The translations under genes and the position numbers were made by a program. Positions 1 to 8,695 of a stretch of DNA of 64,000 bases are shown piece by piece. This DNA comes from Oscillatoria sp. FACHB-1406 (GTDB lineage: Bacteria; Cyanobacteriota; Cyanobacteriia; Cyanobacteriales; Spirulinaceae): the NCBI RefSeq assembly GCF_014698145.1, contig NZ_JACJSM010000015.1:1-64000 (forward strand), written 5' to 3'. Under the pieces are notes generated by a model that saw nothing but the letters and a program-made list of their open reading frames with translations, was not told where the DNA came from and did no database searches. The number at the start of each line of letters is the position of its first letter. The first letter of the stretch is position 1.

Positions 1-458
1 ATACGCTTAATTTTCTCGACCTGGTAGAAATTAAGATCGCGCGAACCGATTAATTTGAGCCTGCCAATCTTGAAGCCATCGGTCAAAGTTAGGGATTTCC
101 GCTCTTCGCTAAGCTTCCATCCTGAAGTTTTGTATTCGACAGAGTGACCGCGCTTTTTGAATCTCGGAAAGCCCTTTTTACCGGGTACTTTTTTCTGGCA
201 ATTCTCAAAGAATCGACTAATGGCAGACCACGCTCTTTCTGCACTGGCTTGTCTTGCTTGAGAATTTAGTTTTTTAGTAAACTCAAACTCTTTGGCAAGT
301 ACAGCACAGTATTTATTGAGGTCGTATTTATCGCTCCCTTTTACATCCATCCATAGCCTCAAAGCCTTATTGCGGACAAACAGAGCGGTACGAATCGCCT
401 CGTCTATGAGGTTATACTGCTCTGTCTTTCCTTTTAGTTTTGCTTCGAGTATTAGCAT
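1..458 (-). CDS. tnpB: IS200/IS605-family TnpB, 5' part only (cut by window edge)
   Basis: RNA-guided nuclease of the TnpB (OrfB) family carried by IS200/IS605 elements. The reverse complement from 458 reads without a stop to the window edge and begins MLILEAKLKGKTEQY. The segments WSAISRFFENCQ and GKKGFPRFKKRGHSVEY are the usual TnpB N-terminal motifs. The RuvC and zinc-ribbon parts would lie beyond base 1. No tnpA is seen on this side. It is a different protein from the Cas12-like effector near 60-62 kb. Whether the copy is intact cannot be told. Confidence 0.85.
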   Translation of the reverse strand, partial: MLILEAKLKGKTEQYNLIDEAIRTALFVRNKALRLWMDVKGSDKYDLNKYCAVLAKEFEFTKKLNSQARQASAERAWSAISRFFENCQKKVPGKKGFPRFKKRGHSVEYKTSGWKLSEERKSLTLTDGFKIGRLKLIGSRDLNFYQVEKIKR

Positions 459-515
459 GGATTGGGTCAGTCTTATGCTGGGCATTCTAGCAAAGAATGT
501 TAGATTAATACAAAG

Positions 516-532
516 CCGTCCTAGAAGGACGG
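516..532. mobile_element. Terminal hairpin of the IS200/IS605 element
   Basis: A perfect 6-bp stem (CCGTCC/GGACGG) with loop TAGAA lies 58 bp upstream of the tnpB start. It is followed by GGGGTTTTAAACCC. Subterminal hairpins of this kind are the transposase recognition structures of IS200/IS605 elements, so the element boundary is probably near 532-545. No flanking direct repeat is expected for this family. Only one end is in the window. Confidence 0.6.
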
Positions 533-568
533 GGTTTTAAACCCAATTTTTCGATAATCGTTTTTACC

Positions 569-1972
569 GTGCAGCATCTGACCGTCGATCGCATCCTCTC
601 CCATCTCCAACAGCACGAGCGCAATTTCGCGGGTTTCGATAACCGCCAAGTTTACCCTCGGGCGCGATCGCTAGCCGACTTTTTCGAGCAATACCCCGCA
701 CCTCCCATCGTTCTCCTCGCCGAACCCAATCCTCTCGCCTTTCTCTCGACTTTTCTCGCTGCTGTCGCGACCCACTGCCCTATTTTTTTAGGCAATCCCG
801 CTTGGCAAGAACGAGAATGGCAACAAGTTTTTACACTCGTTCAACCCGATTTAATTTTTGGTCGAGTCCCTCCCCAATTTCAATCAGTTCAATCTTCTCT
901 TCCCCAAACTTCCTCACAAAAATCCCCCTTACCCGGGGCTATTTATATTCCGACAGGCGGTACATCGGGTCGAGTACGCTTTGCAACCCATACTTGGCAA
1001 ACTTTGAGTTACTCAGTCCAAGGATTCTCTCAATATTTTAACACAAAATCTATCAATTCTTTCTGCACTTTACCGCTATTTCATGTCAGCGGTTTAATGC
1101 AGTTCATGCGCTCCTTTTTATCATCGGGAACCTTTTACTACTGTCCTTATTCTGACTTAAAATGTTCGCGAAATATCTCGCTAGCACCTGAAAACTATTT
1201 TATTTCCCTAGTTCCTACTCAATTACGATTTCTACTCGATGAACAAGCCGATTGGTTAGCCCAATTTCACACCGTCCTCCTCGGCGGCGCGCCCGCTTGG
1301 GACGATCTGTTAACAAAAGCGAGGGCAAAAAATATTCGGCTGGCGCTGACTTATGGAATGACGGAAACTGCCTCGCAAATCGCTACGCTTAAACCTGAAG
1401 ATTTTTTGCAGGGGAACGGAAGCAACGGCTCGGTTTTACCTCATGCTAAAATTACGATTATCCTTGCAAAAAACGAGCTATTAAGTCGGGAAAGTATAGG
1501 AGTTATTGGGATTGAAGCTAAATCGCTATTTCTGGGTTATTACCCGGATGTATTACCGAGCGATCGCCTTTATTTAACTGACGATTTAGGATATTGGGAC
1601 GATCGCGGCGATTTGAACCTTATCGGACGCAACAGTCAAAAAATCATTACAGGCGGCGAAAATGTGTTTCCTAGCGAAGTTGAAGCGGCGATTTTAGCAA
1701 CGCAATTCGTTGAAGATGTTTGCGTGGTGGGAATGCCGGACGCTATTTGGGGGCAAGCTGTAACGGCGGTTTACGTGCCAAAAAACGATCGCGTCGCAGT
1801 GCCGGAGATCGAAAGCGCGATCGCCACAAAAATCAGTAAATTCAAACACCCCAAGCATTGGATCCGAACGGAGAGTTTACCGCGCAACGATCGCGGTAAA
1901 ATCAACTGCGATCGCGTCCTTGAAATCGCCCGGACAACATTAAGCGCGAGCCAGAAAGTTTTCTCACCTTAA
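569..1972 (+). CDS. menE: o-succinylbenzoate--CoA ligase (MenE)
   Basis: Acyl-CoA synthetase of the adenylate-forming family, predicted to activate o-succinylbenzoate in phylloquinone synthesis. The 467-residue protein has the P-loop PTGGTSG (128-134), the TYGMTETASQ motif (261-270), TDD around 337-339, GRNSQKIITGGENVFP (353-368) and the C-terminal catalytic lysine in RGKIN (K444). The N-terminal part is short, as in other MenE proteins. The start is GTG at 569, only about 28 bp from the IS605 end, so the native promoter may have been displaced. It ends 4 bp inside the convergent gene on the other strand. Confidence 0.85.
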   Translation: MQHLTVDRILSHLQQHERNFAGFDNRQVYPRARSLADFFEQYPAPPIVLLAEPNPLAFLSTFLAAVATHCPIFLGNPAWQEREWQQVFTLVQPDLIFGRVPPQFQSVQSSLPQTSSQKSPLPGAIYIPTGGTSGRVRFATHTWQTLSYSVQGFSQYFNTKSINSFCTLPLFHVSGLMQFMRSFLSSGTFYYCPYSDLKCSRNISLAPENYFISLVPTQLRFLLDEQADWLAQFHTVLLGGAPAWDDLLTKARAKNIRLALTYGMTETASQIATLKPEDFLQGNGSNGSVLPHAKITIILAKNELLSRESIGVIGIEAKSLFLGYYPDVLPSDRLYLTDDLGYWDDRGDLNLIGRNSQKIITGGENVFPSEVEAAILATQFVEDVCVVGMPDAIWGQAVTAVYVPKNDRVAVPEIESAIATKISKFKHPKHWIRTESLPRNDRGKINCDRVLEIARTTLSASQKVFSP

Positions 1973-3258
1973 AAGCGTTTGACCTGAATTTGATTGAGAA
2001 CCGATAAATCTGCCGAACCGAAATGGATGCTTAAAGCAATATGCACGTTTTCCATCGTTTTTACTAGCCACGGCACTCCATCTTCAGCGGAAAACTCGTA
2101 ATGATTGAACAAGATCGAGAATCGTTTCTCCAGATGCGGTTTAACTTGGCGGCAAAGCAATGCAATCTTTAACAGCATTCCCACCGTCGGCGTTGCCCCC
2201 ATATTCGTAATCATATCGACAAAAATATAATGCTCCAGCCGTTGCGGGCTTTCCACCACAAGAAAATTGAGCAACTTACTCGAAGTTCTCAAAATCAAAA
2301 ATTCATTCGGTTTTTGGGAGTCGTAGCGCGTTAATGTATTTTCGAGATAATTATATAATCTCTCGTTAAATTGTAGTTGTCGGTGTTTGGGGTCAATCGA
2401 ACAAATTAAATAGTCGTAGAGCGCTTCTTTAAACTCTCGATAAGACTGTATTTTTTGAGATTGAACCAGAAAGTTTTGAGCGAGATCGCGATAAGTATAC
2501 CGTCCGTGAACTTGACCGACAAATTGCTTGAGTGCCATCCCTAGTTCGCCATCGCTCAACAGCGTTGGGTTCGCGACGGGTTGAATAGGACGCTTGAAGG
2601 CGGAAGGATTTGAAGAATTTCGCTCGCTCCGGGCGAGGCGAACTTGGTAAGTTACAAACTGCGATAAATCGCATTCAAAGCGCTGCTGAATGCGCGATTT
2701 AATCTGGCGCACGGTTTGTTGATGTTCGTAGCTGCTGTCTTCAGAGAGTAAGCAATGTTCGTACAGATAAGGATAGCGCTCGATGAGATGGGCAACTTTG
2801 GGTTTATCTTGTTCGCTGCGAGCCGATTGAATCACCCGCGCTAGCCGCTGCATGGTTAAATATTGCTCGGTTTGCTTAAACTGAGCCATTAACTGGCGGA
2901 TACGCCGCGTACTGCGCGGTAGCGTGCTAGTCATTGAGAGCGGTTCGTCAATCGCAGACACTAAAGCGGGGATCGCCCACTGGGTTCTAGATTGCATTTG
3001 CCAGCGATTGATTAAGATGTGGCAGACGCGATTGAGAACGAGTTTGAACGTTTCGTCAGCTTGCTTGGAGCTAATCAAATTATCGAGGGCGCGACGAATA
3101 TCGGGTTCGTCGTAATCTTTCGCATCGATAAAAAGTTTGCGAAAGCGTTCGAGAATTTGCTCGGGAGTTTCTGTCTGCACGTAATATAACAAGCGATCGT
3201 ACAGATATTGCTCCTCAGAACTGGGGGGGTAAAAATAATTATCTACTTGTGTAGGCAC
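1969..3258 (-). CDS. Conserved cyanobacterial protein of unknown function
   Basis: A 429-residue soluble, predominantly helical protein rich in Arg, Gln and Leu, beginning MPTQVDNYFYPPSSEEQ. No signal peptide, membrane segment or catalytic motif was recognised. It is convergent with menE and the two stop codons overlap (TTAA shared at 1969-1972). Full-length reading with cyanobacterial codon use and embedded HIP1-like GATCGC sites supports a real gene. I cannot assign a function. Confidence 0.7.
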   Translation of the reverse strand: MPTQVDNYFYPPSSEEQYLYDRLLYYVQTETPEQILERFRKLFIDAKDYDEPDIRRALDNLISSKQADETFKLVLNRVCHILINRWQMQSRTQWAIPALVSAIDEPLSMTSTLPRSTRRIRQLMAQFKQTEQYLTMQRLARVIQSARSEQDKPKVAHLIERYPYLYEHCLLSEDSSYEHQQTVRQIKSRIQQRFECDLSQFVTYQVRLARSERNSSNPSAFKRPIQPVANPTLLSDGELGMALKQFVGQVHGRYTYRDLAQNFLVQSQKIQSYREFKEALYDYLICSIDPKHRQLQFNERLYNYLENTLTRYDSQKPNEFLILRTSSKLLNFLVVESPQRLEHYIFVDMITNMGATPTVGMLLKIALLCRQVKPHLEKRFSILFNHYEFSAEDGVPWLVKTMENVHIALSIHFGSADLSVLNQIQVKRF

Positions 3259-3844
3259 TGTTGCCGTTCTCCCTTACAAACCAGCAATCAACGTGAGAGT
3301 TGGATAAATTTAACGATTTAACTTGCTTGAGGTAGGCTCGGCTTAAATGTAGATGCTAATTGATACAGTGTCCCTGACGATTGTTCCGCTTACCTTGAAT
3401 GCTTTGGCGCGCTCAAACTTGCCGATGCAACCCGATACTTTGTTTACTGCTATCCCTGTCATCATCATCATAACCTGTTACTCTGTTACCTGTTGTCTGC
3501 AAAATTACCGAAAAATGGTGATTTCAATCAGTTTCAGGTATGGTTAAAATCTCGGAACTTTAGAGATGCGAAAGCTCAAACATTGATTTTTCGCACGATA
3601 TCGCCTAAAGTGATGCGGACTAGCACCGGCACGCAAAATGTAAAATGTAAAATTCACTTCTAAGCTCCCTGATAGTATTTCAACGATTTTGATGGCTATC
3701 CTGCTTGTTCCCTCGGACGGGAAGGGCGCGATCGCAACAAGACGATCCGATCCGCTCAATTAATATTTCTCTGGCGAGAGAATTTCTAATACTTTTTAGT
3801 TTGAGAAAACACAATCGATTGGTAATTTTTGAGATTGAAATTTT
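3259..3844. other. Intergenic region between divergent unknown gene and murF
   Basis: This 586-bp gap carries only short low-quality reading frames (64 and 71 codons) without recognisable domains. It also has a small AAAATGT direct repeat near 3636-3650 and an AT-rich stretch just before murF. It presumably holds the promoters of both flanking divergent genes, but no clear -35/-10 pair or RNA gene was recognised. Confidence 0.5.
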
Positions 3845-5206
3845 ATGCGGGTTCGACTTTCTTTAACTCAACTTCGAGACATTATACAAGCGAATCCCCT
3901 TCTCGGATTTGAGGAGTCGGAGATGCTTGAAATTCGGGGCGTAACGACGGATTCGCGATCGCTGCAAGCCGGAGAAATATTTGTGGCTTTGCGAGGGGAA
4001 ACCTTTGACGGACACCGTTTTATTGGTGCGGCGATCGAGCGGGGCGCGATCGCAACGATTGTGAATTCTGGGATGCTCCTTGAAACTACAGACGACGTGC
4101 CTCAGTTACAAGTTGCAGATTCCTTAGTAGCGTATCAAAAATTGGGGCGTTGGTGGCGAGATCGCTTCGAGATTCCCGTCATTGGTATTACCGGATCTGC
4201 GGGCAAAACCACCACCAAGGAACTGATTGCAGCCGTTCTCTCGACGCGCGGTAACGTCCTCAAAACCGAGAAAAACTATAACAACGAGATTGGCGTTCCC
4301 AAAACGCTACTGCAACTCACCCCAGAACACGAGTACGCTGTTGTCGAAATGGCCATGCGCGCTGCGGGGGAAATCGCGCTGCTAACCGAAATCGCGCGTC
4401 CGACCATTCGCGTTATCGTTAATGTTGGGACGGCGCATATCGGACGCTTGGGATCCGAAGACGCGATCGCGCGAGCAAAATGCGAACTACTCGCCACAAT
4501 ACCCGATCGAAGTATCGCCATTTTAAACGCCGATAACGCGCGTTTAATGTCAACAGCAGCTAGCGTTTGGACGGGAGAAACGATAACCTACGGCTTCGAG
4601 AACGGCGACTTGCGCGGAAAATTGCTCGACTCGCAAACCTTAGAAGTAGACGGGATGGCATTTCCCTTACCGCTTCTGGGGCGACACAATGCTTCTAATT
4701 ACCTCGCCGCTTTAGCCGTTGCTAAAGTGTTGGGAATTGATTGGCAGCCGCTAACCGCAGGGTTAAATGTAGAATTACCCGGCGGGCGATCGCGCCGTTA
4801 TACGCTTCCCAACGATATCGAAATTCTCGATGAAACCTACAACGCCGGTTTAGAGTCGATGCTAGCGGCGTTGGAGTTGTTAAAAGAAACCCCAGGACAG
4901 CGACATTTAGCCGTTCTCGGCACGATGAAGGAGTTAGGAGATAAATCGGCACGACTGCACCAACGAGTCGGAGAAAAGGCAAAAACCCTCGGATTAGACG
5001 GATTGTTTTTGTTAGTAGACGATCCGGAAGCGGGCGAGATTGCGACAGGCGCGATCGGGATTCCCACGGAATGTTTTACGACGCACGCTGAGTTAATTCA
5101 GCGCTTGCGAGAAGTAATGAAAGGGGGCGATCGTATTTTGTTTAAAGCTTCTAATTCCGTCGGTTTAAATCGTGTCGTTAAAGAAATTATGAATTATGAA
5201 TTATGA
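3845..5206 (+). CDS. murF: UDP-N-acetylmuramoyl-tripeptide--D-alanyl-D-alanine ligase
   Basis: Cytoplasmic Mur ligase that adds D-Ala-D-Ala to the UDP-MurNAc-tripeptide. The 453-residue protein shows the ATP-binding loop GITGSAGKTTTKE (114-126), the Mur-ligase segment NYNNEIGVPKTLL and the C-terminal DETYNAG motif. N-terminal substrate-domain motifs TTDSRSLQAGEIFVAL are also present. The last residues, MNYEL, and the stop codon are encoded by the first units of the AATTATG tandem repeat that follows, so the native C-terminus may have been altered by repeat expansion. Confidence 0.95.
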   Translation: MRVRLSLTQLRDIIQANPLLGFEESEMLEIRGVTTDSRSLQAGEIFVALRGETFDGHRFIGAAIERGAIATIVNSGMLLETTDDVPQLQVADSLVAYQKLGRWWRDRFEIPVIGITGSAGKTTTKELIAAVLSTRGNVLKTEKNYNNEIGVPKTLLQLTPEHEYAVVEMAMRAAGEIALLTEIARPTIRVIVNVGTAHIGRLGSEDAIARAKCELLATIPDRSIAILNADNARLMSTAASVWTGETITYGFENGDLRGKLLDSQTLEVDGMAFPLPLLGRHNASNYLAALAVAKVLGIDWQPLTAGLNVELPGGRSRRYTLPNDIEILDETYNAGLESMLAALELLKETPGQRHLAVLGTMKELGDKSARLHQRVGEKAKTLGLDGLFLLVDDPEAGEIATGAIGIPTECFTTHAELIQRLREVMKGGDRILFKASNSVGLNRVVKEIMNYEL

Positions 5207-5364
5207 ATTATGAATTATGAATTATGAATTATGAATTATGAATTATGAATTATGAATTATGAATTATGAATTATGAATTATGAGTTATGAGTGTTGAATT
5301 ACGAACTACGAATTACGAATTACGAATTACGAATTATGAACTACGAATTACGAATTACGAATTA
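5185..5364. repeat. Heptamer tandem repeat array (AATTATG, then AATTACG variants)
   Basis: About 180 bp of near-perfect 7-bp units, first AATTATG and further on AATTACG/AACTACG. It begins inside the murF coding end and stops two bases before the nanE start. It resembles the short tandemly repeated repetitive (STRR) sequences of cyanobacteria. Related arrays recur in this window near 6040, 14630, 29640, 47320, 47930 and 56630. Confidence 0.9.
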
Positions 5365-5366
5365 GA

Positions 5367-6035
5367 ATGAATTATAAAACGCCTAAAGGTTTAATTGTTT
5401 CCTGCCAAGCCCCTGTCGATTCTCCCTTACACCATCCTGTTGTGATTGCAGCGATGGCACAAGCAGCAGTAAGGGGAGGTGCAACGGGCGTTCGTATCGA
5501 TACTCCCGCGCACGTTCGAGCCGTTCGAGAACGATTGCCCGAGACGTTAATTATTGGGCTGTGGAAACAACAAATTCCGGGTTACGAAACCTATATTACG
5601 CCAAGATTTGAAGATGCAGCCGCGATCGCAGCAGCCGGAGCCGATATCATTGCGATTGATGCAACCTTGCGCCCCCGTCCTAATGGAGAAACCGTAGCAA
5701 CTCTCATCCCGCGCATTCACCAGGAATTAGGTAAGTTAGTGATGGCGGATGCCGATACCCTCGAAGGTGCAGAACAGGCGATCTCAGCGGGTGCTGATTG
5801 GGTGGGTACAACGCTAGTCGGTTACACGCGCGAAACTCAGCATCTCACGCCGCCCGGTTGGGAACTCCTCAGTCAATTGGCAGCCGAAGTGAAAATTCCG
5901 GTGATTTGCGAGGGAGGAATTACCGATCCGGACATGGCAAAAACGGCTTTAGAATTAGGGGCTAATGCTGTTGTTATCGGCGGTGCAATCACGGGAATCG
6001 ATCTCAAAATTCAAGCATTTCAAAAAGTGTTTTAA
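5367..6035 (+). CDS. nanE: N-acetylmannosamine-6-phosphate 2-epimerase (NanE family)
   Basis: TIM-barrel epimerase predicted to convert ManNAc-6-P to GlcNAc-6-P. The 222-residue protein begins MNYKTPKGLIVSCQAP. It shows GLWKQQIPGYETYITP, IIAIDATLRPRP, VMADADTLEGA and the C-terminal phosphate-binding EGGIT...GANAVVIGGAIT motifs typical of NanE. No other sialic-acid catabolic gene is adjacent. There is no Shine-Dalgarno because the heptamer array runs up to the ATG, and the first codons ATG AAT TAT look repeat-derived. Confidence 0.88.
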   Translation: MNYKTPKGLIVSCQAPVDSPLHHPVVIAAMAQAAVRGGATGVRIDTPAHVRAVRERLPETLIIGLWKQQIPGYETYITPRFEDAAAIAAAGADIIAIDATLRPRPNGETVATLIPRIHQELGKLVMADADTLEGAEQAISAGADWVGTTLVGYTRETQHLTPPGWELLSQLAAEVKIPVICEGGITDPDMAKTALELGANAVVIGGAITGIDLKIQAFQKVF

Positions 6036-6133
6036 ATGATGAATGATGAGTGATAAATGGGGGAATTACGAATGATGAGTGATGAACTACGAATTACGAA
6101 TTACGAATTACGAATTACGAATTACGAATTACA
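6036..6133. repeat. Heptamer-type repeat block downstream of nanE
   Basis: After the nanE stop come ATGATGAATGATGAGTG-type units and then six or more AATTACG units, ending near 6133. It is the same family as the array between murF and nanE, so nanE is bracketed by these repeats. Confidence 0.8.
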
Positions 6134-6193
6134 ACATTCTGCTATATAAATTTAATTCTTAGGTTCGCTAGAATCCGATTCCCCATTCTCCTC

Positions 6194-7381
6194 CTAAGAT
6201 TGCCGCGCACTCGACTTCCACTCCTCCAAAGATTCAGCAATGACAGCTTGAATCAGCAGCATTCCTAAAACCTCTAAATCCCCAATTTGACCAATTCGCT
6301 CTCGCAATTCTACGGCAATTTCTCCAAAACGAACTTCCAGAATGCGAAGCAGATCTTCTTGTCTTTGCCTTCTTTGACCTTCCTGAAATCTCTTTTCCAA
6401 CTCCGTCGGCTCTGCGTCCGATTCGAGCGTTTCAACTTCTGCCGACAACACCGATTCAAACACATCTAGTGATTGAGTCGTCACCGCTTGAACCAAAAGC
6501 ATCTCGAGAACTTCCAAATCCTTAACAGCACCAACTCGCTCTCGTAATTGTGCCGGAATCTCTTCAAAACGAACCTCCAAAATGCGAAGAATATCTCTCT
6601 GCCCCTTCGTTATTTGACCTTCCTGCAATCCTTCTTGTCGTCCCTTTTCAATCCCGAACCGCTCGACACTGGTGATGTAAGGCATTTCCCTCTCCTTCTC
6701 TAAACTCTCCATTTCTTTCCACAAACGCCGTTCCTCAGTCCTTGGCAAGGCAATCAACCAATCAATCAATCGAAACAACTCGACAATATCCTGGCGGCTG
6801 AGTCCTCGTTGATAGAGACTTTTGACCAGTGCGAGCTTGTTTTCGTAGCCACTTTGAGGATTTTGACTCATCCGTTGTGCGGCGCGGTGGGCTTGCACGA
6901 TCGCGGCAAACGGATTAGGGTTATCGGCTAACTCTTTCTCATTGTAATCAAGCAGTTTAACGATGGGAAATTCTAACCTCGAACGACATCCCCACAGTTC
7001 CCTCTCGTAACAATTCGGTCGCCAAGAGGGTTGCTCGTCGGCTAATACGCCTAAACTGACGACGGGACGACGATAAGTATCGAAAATCCGCCCGTTGTAG
7101 AGGTACATCCGCTCGGCGAACTCCGATTGTTGCTGCGATTGGACTTCGATATGAACTAGAACCCAGGTTTCTTCGCCGTTCTGTCGCCAGACTTTGACCA
7201 GTTTATCTGCCTCTCGTCTGCCGGTTTTAGTCTCGCGTTTAATTTGCTGGAGTTCGGTATCGAGAAATTCAAAACCGTGCTGCCAGTTAATACCAGCTTC
7301 GATGGAAGGGAAGAAAAAGCGCAAAAAGTCCTGAAAGTAGAGCGAGATGGCTTCTTTCCAGGGCGAATCGTAATCGGTCAT
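6194..7381 (-). CDS. PD-(D/E)XK (Rpn/PDDEXK) family protein with two tandem DUF4351 domains
   Basis: This 395-residue protein resembles the cyanobacterial Rpn-like transposase/nuclease group. The N-terminal half holds a PD-(D/E)XK-type core (EADKLVKVW followed by VLVHIEVQSQ, roughly residues 55-85). The C-terminal half carries two copies of the DUF4351 unit: ILRILEVRFEEIPAQLRER and, about 80 residues later, LLRILEVRFGEIAVELRER, each followed by DLEVL-MLL-QAV. A charged linker separates the copies. Most family members carry one DUF4351, so this looks like an internal duplication. Substrate and role are unknown. Confidence 0.8.
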   Translation of the reverse strand: MTDYDSPWKEAISLYFQDFLRFFFPSIEAGINWQHGFEFLDTELQQIKRETKTGRREADKLVKVWRQNGEETWVLVHIEVQSQQQSEFAERMYLYNGRIFDTYRRPVVSLGVLADEQPSWRPNCYERELWGCRSRLEFPIVKLLDYNEKELADNPNPFAAIVQAHRAAQRMSQNPQSGYENKLALVKSLYQRGLSRQDIVELFRLIDWLIALPRTEERRLWKEMESLEKEREMPYITSVERFGIEKGRQEGLQEGQITKGQRDILRILEVRFEEIPAQLRERVGAVKDLEVLEMLLVQAVTTQSLDVFESVLSAEVETLESDAEPTELEKRFQEGQRRQRQEDLLRILEVRFGEIAVELRERIGQIGDLEVLGMLLIQAVIAESLEEWKSSARQS

Positions 7382-7443
7382 CGGTAGACGTTCGAGACTG
7401 CGACCTTTACTCTACTCTATGTTGTGCTAGAAATTTAATTTCG

Positions 7444-7698
7444 AGCGATCGCGTCCTACGATAATGCCCTGAAATACAAACCGAACTTGCACAAAGCTTG
7501 ATACAATCGGGGGAATTCTCTGGTCGATTTAGGACGCTACGAAGAAGCGATCGCGCCCTGGAAAACCTGCAACAGGCGATCGCGCTTAACCCCGAAAAGT
7601 ATCGCGAAATGGCAAAAGCCGATACCGATTTCGGCAGTCTTCGCGGAGACAAACGGTTTCAGTCGTTGCTTGAAGGTCGTCTCGGCTTGAATTTTTAG
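7444..7698 (+). pseudogene. Remnant of a TPR-repeat protein (nonsense and frameshift)
   Basis: Translation in successive frames gives a TPR pattern. ASYDNALKYKPNLHKA is followed by a TGA where Trp is expected, then YNRGNSLVDLGRYEEAIA. A frame change leads to ALENLQQAIALNPEKYREMAK and the ending DTDFGSLRGDKRFQSLL, typical of cyanobacterial TPR protein C-termini. The upstream part of the gene is missing, so it is a decayed 3' fragment. Confidence 0.65.
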
Positions 7699-7727
7699 AC
7701 TGGATTGAAAGCGAATTCAAGGAGTCA

Positions 7728-8681
7728 ATGGAGTTTTCGCAATTAGTCGGACAAGAGCGAGCGATTGAGTTATTGGAACGCGCGATCGCAACTCAGCGGA
7801 TTGCTCCAGCCTACCTCTTCGCAGGGCCGGACGGCGTAGGACGACAGTTAGCAGCACGAGCTTTTAGTAACCTCCTCCTCACTCCCCAGCACCAAGACAA
7901 TCGAGAGAAACACCGCACAACGAACAATCATCCCGATTTTATGGGGGTAGAACCGACTTATCTGCATCAAGGCGAACGGATTACCGCAGCAGAAGCAGCA
8001 GAAATGGGGGTGAAACGTCGAGCAAACCCGCAAATTCGCATCGAACAAATTCGGGAAATTGCAGAATTTTTAAGCCGTCCGCCGTTGGAAGCGGTGCGGG
8101 CAGTTGTGGTTATTGAGGAAGCCCAAGCGATGTCAGAAGCTTCGGCGAATGCGTTGCTCAAAACGCTGGAAGAACCGGGGCGAGCGACGTTGATTTTAAT
8201 CGCACCGAGTAGCGAGGCGTTGTTACCGACGTTAGTATCTCGCTGTCAGCGCATCCCGTTCTATCCGCTGGCGGCGGCGCAAGTGCAGCAAGTTCTGGAG
8301 CGTGAGGGGTATGAAGAGATTCTCAGCGCGCCCGAAATTATTGCGATCGCGCAGGGTTCCCCCGGAGCCGCAATTTCGGCTTGGCAACAGTTACAGGCGA
8401 TTCCCAGCGATTTGCTGCAAAGTTTAATCGAGCGACCCGATCGCGCCCTACAAGCCTTAGAATTGGCAAAAGCGATCGATAAAATGCTTGACACGGAAAC
8501 ACAATTGTGGTTGATTGATTACCTTCAATTTGCGTATTGGCAGCAGTTCCTCGCCCGGAAGTTAGCGCGACCGCCCTTAGAATTTCTAGAACGATCGCGT
8601 CAAGCTCTGTTATCTTACGCTCAACCCCGTTTAGTTTGGGAAGTTGCGCTGTGCCAGTTAACAGCGATCGCTAAAACCTAA
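7728..8681 (+). CDS. holB: DNA polymerase III subunit delta' (HolB)
   Basis: Clamp-loader subunit that helps load the beta clamp during replication. The 317-residue protein begins MEFSQLVGQERAIELL. It carries a degenerate Walker A (GPDGVGRQ, 33-40; Arg in place of Lys), NHPDF...VEPTYLH, the LLKTLEEPG motif and SRCQRIPFYPL. Loss of the P-loop lysine fits a non-ATP-hydrolysing delta' subunit. No Zn-binding cysteine cluster is seen. It ends 14 bp before pgeF, suggesting cotranscription. Confidence 0.88.
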   Translation: MEFSQLVGQERAIELLERAIATQRIAPAYLFAGPDGVGRQLAARAFSNLLLTPQHQDNREKHRTTNNHPDFMGVEPTYLHQGERITAAEAAEMGVKRRANPQIRIEQIREIAEFLSRPPLEAVRAVVVIEEAQAMSEASANALLKTLEEPGRATLILIAPSSEALLPTLVSRCQRIPFYPLAAAQVQQVLEREGYEEILSAPEIIAIAQGSPGAAISAWQQLQAIPSDLLQSLIERPDRALQALELAKAIDKMLDTETQLWLIDYLQFAYWQQFLARKLARPPLEFLERSRQALLSYAQPRLVWEVALCQLTAIAKT

Positions 8682-8695
8682 AACCTAACTCATCT

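Noticed and set aside
292-540. 82-codon plus-strand frame at the left edge
   Set aside because: It is antisense to the TnpB N-terminal coding sequence, which has clear family motifs.
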